Positions 57,011-64,000 of a DNA stretch of 64,000 nt are shown one piece after another. The position numbers and the translations under genes are program-made. The notes below the pieces were generated by a model that worked only from the letters and a program-made list of their open reading frames with translations, was not told the DNA's origin and did not search any database. This stretch comes from Ornithodoros turicata (lineage: Eukaryota > Arthropoda > Arachnida > Ixodida > Argasidae): the NCBI RefSeq assembly GCF_037126465.1, contig NC_088202.1, positions 105,927,962 through 105,991,961 of the forward strand, given 5' to 3'. How positions within the stretch are numbered: the stretch's first letter is position 1; every line of letters begins with the position of its first letter.

Positions 57011-57960
57011 TTCAGTGTAAACGTCTAGAAAACAACTTGTCCCTGTTTTCCACTTTAAGAAAGGACAAATAATAGTGCGCGTAATTCCCACATGCACACG
57101 TCCACAGTCCACGTCCGTCAGTGTCTCGGCGCACCCTCCCGGTGTTTGCACTCTATTTCGCGGGAGCACGTAGTACCTTACCAGAAACACCACGTAAGAA
57201 ATAACTCTAAAACGAAAAAGCGAAGCGAGACGGGGTCAGAGTGAAAGCTGCATCCAGCATGCTTTGATTCCAAAGAAAGTAAAAGGCAAGATACAATGAT
57301 TGAAGGGACGCCGTTCCCCTTGCGAATGACGGAGCGAACAGCGCTTCCTTCCATTTCTTGTTTGCCTTGTTTTACACCTTGTCTATCTCGAACGCAATGT
57401 TCGACGCGACGTGTTCTGCATGGTACGCCTGATAGAGCTCATTCAATTTAGGAAGTGTTGCAGAAAAGGGTTCTTCCCCCATACGCTTTTCTTTTTGCGC
57501 ATTCTGTCAGGATGTGAGCTTCCTGCAGCTATCAGAGCGATATTTCTCGCAGTTCGGATAATGTTTTCAGGATTCCTGTTTGTTGTCGTTCGGGGCGGGC
57601 GATGGTCATTTTGCATATGACAAGCCTTCAGTACGCTGATGTACAATGATAGCGAGAGAAGGCATAAAAAAAAGGAAGAGAAAAGAGAGCAAACAGTTCG
57701 AAAACCGAAATTACTTTCTTCTCATGGGGTGAATGTAAAGTATATGAAACTATCACACAACCAGACTGCGACGCAACAGTCAAGGGTCAGTTGACTGTCG
57801 ACCCCTGAGCGGCGCCTTTCGTCGAAGACCGGGATGCAGATGTTGCCATATTTTGAAGCAAGGACAGACTCTCGAACAAGCGTTGGGCCAACATCTCCAT
57901 ATTTATTCTTTATAAACCAACCAACTAGCGTATCATGATAGCCCTTCGTGAGCGAACTCT
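57011..57960. other. No feature recognised
   Basis: Short frames only; no motif or repeat boundary was found. Confidence 0.35.
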
Positions 57961-58035
57961 ACAACAACAAAAACATAATGATAGGGACATGGGGTGTTTC
58001 ACCGCGGCAGTGCGGTACCCTACCCCATTGCACGT
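57961..58035 (-). repeat. Stem-loop (TTG)n dispersed repeat, copy J
   Basis: Outer arms CATGGGGT/ACCCCATTG and inner ACCGC/GCGGT pair perfectly, giving the cleanest stem-loop in the window. ACAACAACAAAAAC at 57961-57974 is the tail on the minus strand. Confidence 0.7.
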
Positions 58036-58354
58036 GGAACTGTACATGAAGAAGACGAAAGAAGAAAGAACAGTAGAAAACACGCGCGCACACTAAAGCG
58101 TCTGAAGCAACTTGGTGGAGGACAAGAAGTCCATGAGGAGGTGAAGAGCACTACTGACTACAAACCTGACGATGGAGCACAGGGTCTCCATAGGGGCCAA
58201 TGAGTGCAGCTAAGTTGAATTGTCTTGAATGGGGTAGAAGTCTACGTCACGGTAGACAAATATTACGTACAGTTGACGTTCAGTAGTGTCACTAGTTTGC
58301 TACTCCTGAGGTCCACAAATATGTACTTGCTCGCGGAACGAAACAGTGTAGACC

Positions 58355-58440
58355 GCCGGCCTCAGAAACTCACTCGGTAGCGTCCAGACCCACTGAGATC
58401 AAGATTGCGGGTTCGGTCCCGGTCGAGGATGGTAGCAAAA
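58355..58440 (+). mobile_element. Possible tRNA-derived SINE head
   Basis: GGGTTCGGTCCC at 58410-58421 resembles a Pol III box B with one change. CACTCGGTAGCGTCCAGACC upstream could be a degraded box A. No clear body or A tail could be bounded, so this is tentative. Confidence 0.3.
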
Positions 58441-59910
58441 TGGCTTCCGTTCGACAGTCTATTTGGGACATTTTCTCTCCAGAAAAGTGCAGAGATAGTA
58501 AACAAGCCAGTTTTATAGGTTGGCATTGCCTCTGTAGCTGGGGCACCCCGAGCGGCTAAAAATAAAACAAAATCACGGTTACATACTTTTAACGCCATTC
58601 TTTAACGCCGCTTTTAACACCATTCAGAGGGCAGTGCGCAGTCAACTAGCTTCGCAGACGATTATTTTCGAGCTTGTATGCTCCACGCCTTCCAGGCGAC
58701 ATTTGAAGTCCCACTTACAAACACTGAAAAACACACACCACACAACTGAAAAACACACTGACTCACTGACTGCTTCCTCATCTGATAAGCTTCGCATTCG
58801 CAAATATACGTCTCCCTCTCATAAATCCAAGCGCTTTCCATATCCCCCACCCCACCCCCTGTCTCCCTTCTATCAGATCCTCAGCCGACGCATCGTAGCT
58901 GCGCTTACTAAAACTACCCCGGCAACATCCCGATGCACCGTATATAGTGACACATAGTGGACTCCCCACTCCAGCTCACTGAACTGAAAGAAAAAAATAT
59001 ATATATTTCCACATTCCTTGTCCCTATTGTAGATCACGAATGAACCACTTGCTTCAAAACTTCTCGCGTGACCCCTCCTGCATACGTTTCTGCAATCACC
59101 CTTCAAAATCAGGGGAAGCGCTACAAGCGACGACTTCCCTGATTTTATAGGGTGTAAAAATAGAAGAAAAAAATCCTCTGCGCTAGCGGAATTTAAAGTG
59201 TATAAACGAAGCTGGAGATGCTCAGAAGGACGGGTCAGCTTCTCGCAGACCATTATATGGGAAGAGACACGAAACACGCCATGAATAGCAAAGCAGCACG
59301 GCCATTTCACTGAGAACATCCCTATTGCCCCCCACCGAAATCGGGACACTCATTGAAATGCATTTAGCTCGGAACCTGCCGCGCATCGAATAAGAAGAGT
59401 CCTCTCCTTCGGAGTCCTCTTCCTGTGTGTGTGTGTGTGTATGAGATCGTTGGTGATGGATGTTTTCTCGAAAGGATAGTCGGTGCCTTCCCGCTCCATC
59501 TTCCCTTCACCTTAGAGACTTTGCTGCGACATGGAGGGGAGAATGTATTGTTTGTCTGGAGCAGCCTGATGGAACGACGGCCCCGAAGTCAGTGACACTA
59601 AAGAAAGCTTTCATTAAATACTACCGAAGACGATAGATTAAAGAGTACGGTTTCCCTTTAAAGTTTTAATTTTGTTGAAAAACATTACTGTCGATGAATC
59701 ATAGTGTACACGAAGAGTGCTAGAATGTTTGGAAACCAAACTACAAGGCGTGCTGGCTATTACTTCTACTGGTTACGTTACTGGTTACTTCTACTGGTTC
59801 TACGTTGTACTTCCGTACAACGGATTCGAGGTGTAAAATATGTAGAATCGCATTTGCGGAATCCGTGGTGATATTTATATAAGTTGCCCCATCTCATCAT
59901 CGTATCTTTA
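58441..59910. other. No gene recognised
   Basis: Frames up to 158 codons (minus 58873-59349) lack recognisable domains. A short (TG)n run lies at 59426-59440. A tandem-like ACTGGTTAC/TTCTACTGGTT patch lies near 59765-59800. Confidence 0.35.
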
Positions 59911-60241
59911 TGTATGTATGTATGTATGTATGCATGTATGTATGCGTGTATGTATGCGTGTATGTATGCGTGTATGTATGCGTGTATGTGTGCGTGTATG
60001 CGTGCGTGCATGCGTGTGTGCATGTGTGTATGCATGTGTGTATGCATGTGTGTATGCATGTATGTGTGCGTGTATGTGTGCGTGTATGTGTGCGTGTGCG
60101 TGCGTGTGCGTGCGTGTGTGTGTGCGTGTGCGTGTGTGTGTGCGTGTGTGTGTGTGTGTGCGTGTGTGTGTGTGTGTGTGTATGCATGTGTGTATGCATG
60201 TGTGTATGCATGTATGTGTGCGTGTATGTGTGCGTGTGCGT

Positions 60242-60305
<64 letters not shown>
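59911..60305. repeat. Compound TG-rich microsatellite/minisatellite
   Basis: The array begins with TATG units, moves to TATGTATGCGTG and TGTGTATGCATG units, then to GTGCGTGTG and ends in about 30 TG pairs. Every frame on both strands is open, so the long C/V/M-rich or H/T-rich ORFs here are artefacts. A short higher-order duplication (TGTATGCATG blocks) appears twice, near 60027 and 60180. Confidence 0.95.
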
Positions 60306-60307
<2 letters not shown>

Positions 60308-60502
60308 GTTGCTCTGTTCTAGGCGTGAGGATAGGACTGGGAAGGTCACAGTTGAATAATTTTGGAGGGACACTGTTTGGGAGAATGGGACGATATTTTA
60401 CAATTTTTTTTTATAAACAAACAAGCGGTGCAAAGGAAATACTGCTGTCTGTCCAGTCATGAAACAGTCTTACTGGACCCAACGCGAATGGCTTGCCATA
60501 TG

Positions 60503-60546
60503 TGTGAATCACCCCAGGCCATAGTCATGATCTATTTGTCGTTGCC
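60503..60546 (+). repeat. Stem-loop (TTG)n repeat, 3' part only (copy K)
   Basis: GTGAATCACCCCAGGCCATA then GTCATGATCTATTTGT is identical to the 3' arm and tail lead of copy H (40553-40588). The 5' arm is absent, as expected for a 5'-truncated retroposon. Confidence 0.6.
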
Positions 60547-61617
60547 ATATGCGTAACTTTATTTAACGAACAGACTTTTTGCACCTGCACAAATGTAGAT
60601 TCCTACATGAAAGGTCGTGTGTAATAAAGAAGTAGACTTCACTGCTTGTTCTTCATCAGTACAATAAGCTTTTTGGACGTCGACTGTACCATTATAATTC
60701 CTTCTGCCACTTAAAATACAGCACTGGGGGTTCTTTTTTTATGTTCGTTGGTTTCTGAGGAGAAACACAAAGTATGCCTAATAGAAAATGGCACAGCCAC
60801 GAAGAGCAAGCATACTGATGCATTTCCTTCAACTTCCATTACTCAACCGGCACAACTTATTACCCTTTCGGAATGAACTTCTCCACTCTAAGTCGGTTTG
60901 GTTTGGTTTGGTGTCGGAAAAAATGAAATTGAGAATGTGGCACACATGAAGAGAGCCGGGTAGCCATATTGCACGTATGACTGAGTGATTGAGTGACCGC
61001 GTTAATGTGATAGATAAGAATAAAGATGTTATCTTAGGTTGTTCAGAACTTTTTTTATTAATATTGACGAAACTACTGGCGAATGATAACTTCACCGTTC
61101 CGATAACTGTATTACCAAATATGATTTCTGATGAACATGTTTGACGTAGGCGATCGTTATGTAGGTCACGACACAGCTCGTCTCAAAGAGTGCGCATCGG
61201 AAACTATCAGAGGAAGTCCAGTACAGTGAGGCTTGCATCTCTGACTGTACGGCTGCAGGGCGATGCGCGGTACCAAACTAGTGTCTAATGGGGCCTGGAG
61301 GCCAGAAATCAAAGACCCATTAAGACAACCGACATGCTTTCCACTTCTGAAATCCTGCATTAGTAGAGGAAAGATGAATGATCCCTCTGCGCCATGGGAC
61401 GCCGTTCCCTCTGCCTTTCTGCTCTCTCTTTCTCTCCTTCTTCGTCTCCACCACTTGGCAGTGTGTAAAAATTACGGAGTGCTTTAAATTATGCAAACGC
61501 GATAGAGCAGTTTTAGCACTGTCATTTGCTCACTACAGGCCTGACTGCTCACCAACTACTGCAACACTACTGCACTCGACAAGCGCTGCACGAATTTGGA
61601 ATTCTGCTAGTGTTGAG
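60547..61617. other. No gene recognised
   Basis: No domain or element end was found. The hAT duplication GTGTTGAG ends this stretch at 61610-61617. Confidence 0.35.
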
Positions 61618-62365
61618 CATGAATGGGCATAAATACATTTTTTAGTATTTACATATAAATACAAAATGCTTTGTTGAAAGAGGCACTTAAATACTCGGCA
61701 TAAATACTTTTCAATTTGGGTATTTCAACACAAAATATTAATACAGTATTTAAATACCATAACTACTACCAAACATACTGTGAGGAATATGTAATCTGGA
61801 ATTAGAGAAATAATGATTATCATAACAACAAATCAGCAGAGAACAATAGCATTGATTTGTTAGATTATCGTGGCGATTTTAATATTAGGAGCTTCCCAAT
61901 GACTGCATCTTCTAGGTATCTTTTGTTCGGGACGGTGAGTGTCAAAAGGAGGTGTCTTCGGTCGACAAGACATCGTTATCGGGGAAAAAGCTGCATGCTG
62001 ATGGGCGCTCAAGGCGGCTCTGTCTGCTTCTTCATTGCCGCTGATGCCGACATGTCCGGGGATCCACCCGATCCACCACTGTCCGCAACAGCAGTGAAAA
62101 ACTGGCCATCTAAAATGGTTTGTGGCATGTGCATGCTTGCGAAAACACGGCACCCCTGCGCGGCTCCCCAAACACTGCTTTGCACATCTTACCGAAAGGT
62201 CAAATGCAAGGTAACTTCAGATATGAATCAGTATCTCGCGTATTTATAAAGTATTTACGAAAATAAATACTCCAAAAAGCGTATTTAAATACGAAATATA
62301 AATAGATGTATTTATATTTTGAGTACTATTTTAATTACAAAGTATTTACATACCGATCATCCCTG
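61618..62365. mobile_element. Non-autonomous hAT element, CAGGGATGGGC family, copy 4
   Basis: The 748 bp copy is in the orientation of copy 1. It is flanked by perfect 8 bp duplications GTGTTGAG at 61610-61617 and 62366-62373. The left end has drifted (CATGAATGGGCATAAATACA); the right end is GATCATCCCTG. Near the middle about 120 bp of the usual sequence is replaced by about 150 bp of LINE RNase H sequence (61932-62080). Confidence 0.9.
61932..62080 (-). pseudogene. LINE RNase H fragment captured inside a hAT element
   Basis: The minus strand reads IGWIPGHVGISGNEEADRAA, then LSAHQHAAFSPITMSCRPK. The first part is the end of a LINE RNase H domain with its last catalytic Asp. It sits exactly where the family's transposase-tail relic should continue, with family sequence resuming on both sides (TTTTGTTCGG on one, GTCCGCAACAGCAGTG on the other). 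No LINE tail or duplication is visible at the joints. Confidence 0.7.
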
Positions 62366-62451
62366 GTGTTGAGGCACAGAAACAGCGCAGCATACCTTTA
62401 TTTTTTTCTGTGGTGAGGTCAAAGGATTATCAAACGGCCACGAAATTTTAC

Positions 62452-62558
62452 AGAAGTTCAAAAAAAAAAAAAAAAGACGCGGAAACGTCTCCCTATGTAA
62501 CAAAACTAGTGTTTGTAACTTCCCTAGAATCTGTTTCCGCGTCTTTTTTTGAACTTCT
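62452..62558. repeat. Long hairpin (fold-back) 3
   Basis: The left arm is AGAAGTTC, an A run and AGACGCGGAAAC. The right arm is GTTTCCGCGTCT, a T run and GAACTTCT. The A run is longer than the T run. The loop is about 46 bp. A (TA)n tract follows the right arm. Confidence 0.75.
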
Positions 62559-63473
62559 ATATATATATATATATATATACTTTTTTTTTTGTTAAGGCAC
62601 AACACAGCGGCTAGAAATCGGTATTTATTCTCAATGAACACCTGGGCTGTACTATACAGTCAAACTCAACCACAGAAGAGACAGCCCGAATATTACAGTA
62701 CCTCAATCTGAAGATTACCTTACCTAACCTGCACCTTCGTCACTTCATGACTTCCCCTCAAAGTCTATCCTCCCTCCAGAAGCAAGTCTAGTACGACTCT
62801 TAAGCACGCCTTCTCCTTTTTTATCGTTACATACTCTCCTCTTCGGTTCATCCTTCCCATGCTTCCAATGCATTTTCTGCCATACCGATAAGCTGCCGCC
62901 GTATATCATGAGGCTTTTATAGACGATCCCCCTCTTTCTCGCAAACGATGGTGACTAGAAAACTCTGACGCCATAAACACACTTTTTATCAGATATATGC
63001 CTCACACTTTAGTGCGCCTGGCTTCCGTATGCGCTGCTAGTTGTCCAGCAGATAAATCATAGCTCTTAGCCTAGTTCGTTCCATTCAGTGTCTACACAGC
63101 TTCGCTTTCGCCTGGTCAAATGATGATCTATTCCATGCAGTATTGCATATACTACATATTTGCACTTATACTAAGTATCTGCCTTATACGGTGCGTCATT
63201 ATACAGTGTGCTTCACTCGCATCCTCTTAGAAGTGTTGCGAAAGGGACACACACACATAAATGGGATGATGATGTGGTGGGTCATTCTCCGCGAAAGGGA
63301 AAAATGTGTTGAGTTATTTTTTAAGCAGCAACAGCAGCAACTGGATACAGTGTCCACTCTTGAGGAGTGACACCTCGGCCATGCTAAAAATTGATTTGTG
63401 ACATGGGAGACGTTTCGAACAAATGGCAGTGGAGTTCTCCCCGAAGTCGCTTCAGAACACTTAGGCCCGGTTC
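62559..63473. other. No gene recognised; partial stem-loop repeat
   Basis: The only hint is a partial stem-loop family copy (L) at 63262-63292: GGATGATGATGTGGTGGGTC and ATTCTCCGCG compare with GATGATGATGAGGTGGGCGATTC in copy F. No genes are recognisable. Confidence 0.35.
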
Positions 63474-63684
63474 CACCAACGCCGGTTAACATTTGAACCG
63501 GGATCAACGGTCCCTCAACTTGAATTTAACGCTTAACTTTGCTTCACTAAAGGGAGTTTTTGTCACTGAAACATTCGTCACGTCACAAACTAACGTTTGT
63601 AAAAAAGAATTGAGTGTTGACTTCAATTTTTAGCAACCCTTGATCTCGGTTTAAAGTTAACCAACGTTGGTGAAAAACCGCGCC
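63474..63684. mobile_element. PIF/Harbinger-like MITE
   Basis: The left end GGCCCGGTTCCACCAACGCC followed by GGTTAACATTTGAACCG mirrors the right end CGGTTTAAAGTTAACCAACG, then TTGGTGAAAAACCGCGCC. The inverted ends are about 45 bp and imperfect. TTA precedes the left end. The right side has TAT, so the duplication is not exact. No coding capacity. The GGCC(C/G)GGTT..CACCAACG end is a motif I associate with Harbinger-type MITEs of invertebrates. Confidence 0.55.
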
Positions 63685-64000
63685 TATACCCCCCCATCAC
63701 ATAATCCCTCCTGGTGTTCTCCCTCAATATATCCCGGATTCCTTTTATTTTTTATTTTTTGAGAGTGAGTGAGTGAAAAAGAAAACAAATTGAGAAAATC
63801 GGCATTACCAACGTGGAAGCCGGCTACTCCATACCACGTAAACAACTCAGAAAACATACCAATAGTCACACAAAGTCAGAACAGTGAGAAAAAAAAAATT
63901 TAGAGTCCGTTGAATCACTCACACAATTAATTACTACAGAACTAATCATAAAGGTTGGACAACGCACCACTGCCTCTAACCCCCTCGTTTTACAGGTCGT
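63685..64000. other. No feature recognised
   Basis: The last stretch contains a C-rich patch and a few A/T-rich runs but nothing that I can name. Confidence 0.35.

Noticed and set aside
58410..58421. Possible tRNA gene from the box B-like GGGTTCGGTCCC
   Set aside because: No cloverleaf with acceptor and anticodon stems could be drawn. Kept only as a weak SINE-like feature.
59884..60462. Open frames up to 192 codons on both strands
   Set aside because: They are translations of a TG/TATG array (repeated C, V, M or H, T), with no sign of real coding sequence.

Overview
The window looks like repeat-rich nuclear DNA from an arthropod, most likely a hard (ixodid) tick. This is an inference. It rests on multi-exon genes with GT-AG introns, a tRNA-derived SINE that resembles the tick SINE Ruka, and many I-type LINEs, hAT elements and PIF/Harbinger elements. 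I found no host protein-coding gene, tRNA, rRNA or CRISPR array that I could support. Almost everything recognisable is a transposable element, and most long open reading frames are chance ORFs.

The centrepiece is a complete 6.2 kb PIF/Harbinger DNA transposon at 22084-28251. It has matching terminal inverted repeats and a TTA target duplication. Its two convergent multi-exon genes are a MADF-BESS DNA-binding protein on the plus strand and a HARBI1-like DDE transposase on the minus strand. The transposase can be spliced from four exons into one uninterrupted frame of about 453 residues. One intron holds a 397 bp hAT element with its own 8 bp duplication, and another holds the remains of a second hAT. 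A cluster of small elements with Harbinger-like ends (21028-22010) lies just upstream.

The rest is layered. 1-7.4 kb: degraded LINE tails, poly-G short elements and hairpin repeats. 7.4-11 kb: one minus-strand LINE fragment split by two hAT elements, each with a perfect 8 bp duplication. 11.4-21 kb: a hAT copy that keeps a transposase C-terminal remnant, a palindromic TA-flanked MITE, a SINE, minisatellites and a LINE tail. 28-36 kb: mostly unannotatable DNA. 36-41 kb: LINE tails, one of them interrupted by a hAT, with hairpin repeats. 45-46 kb: another hAT family and a fold-back. 48-52.5 kb: the longest LINE copy (ORF1 end, endonuclease, reverse transcriptase, RNase H), broken by frameshifts and stops. 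56-64 kb: a LINE tail, a TG-rich microsatellite, a hAT copy carrying a captured LINE RNase H segment, a fold-back and a Harbinger-like MITE.

A dispersed stem-loop family with a (TTG)n tail recurs about twelve times. Its stem arms appear to change together, and one copy lies at the expected 3' end of a LINE. Several insertions can be ordered in time because removing one element restores the reading frame of the element beneath it.
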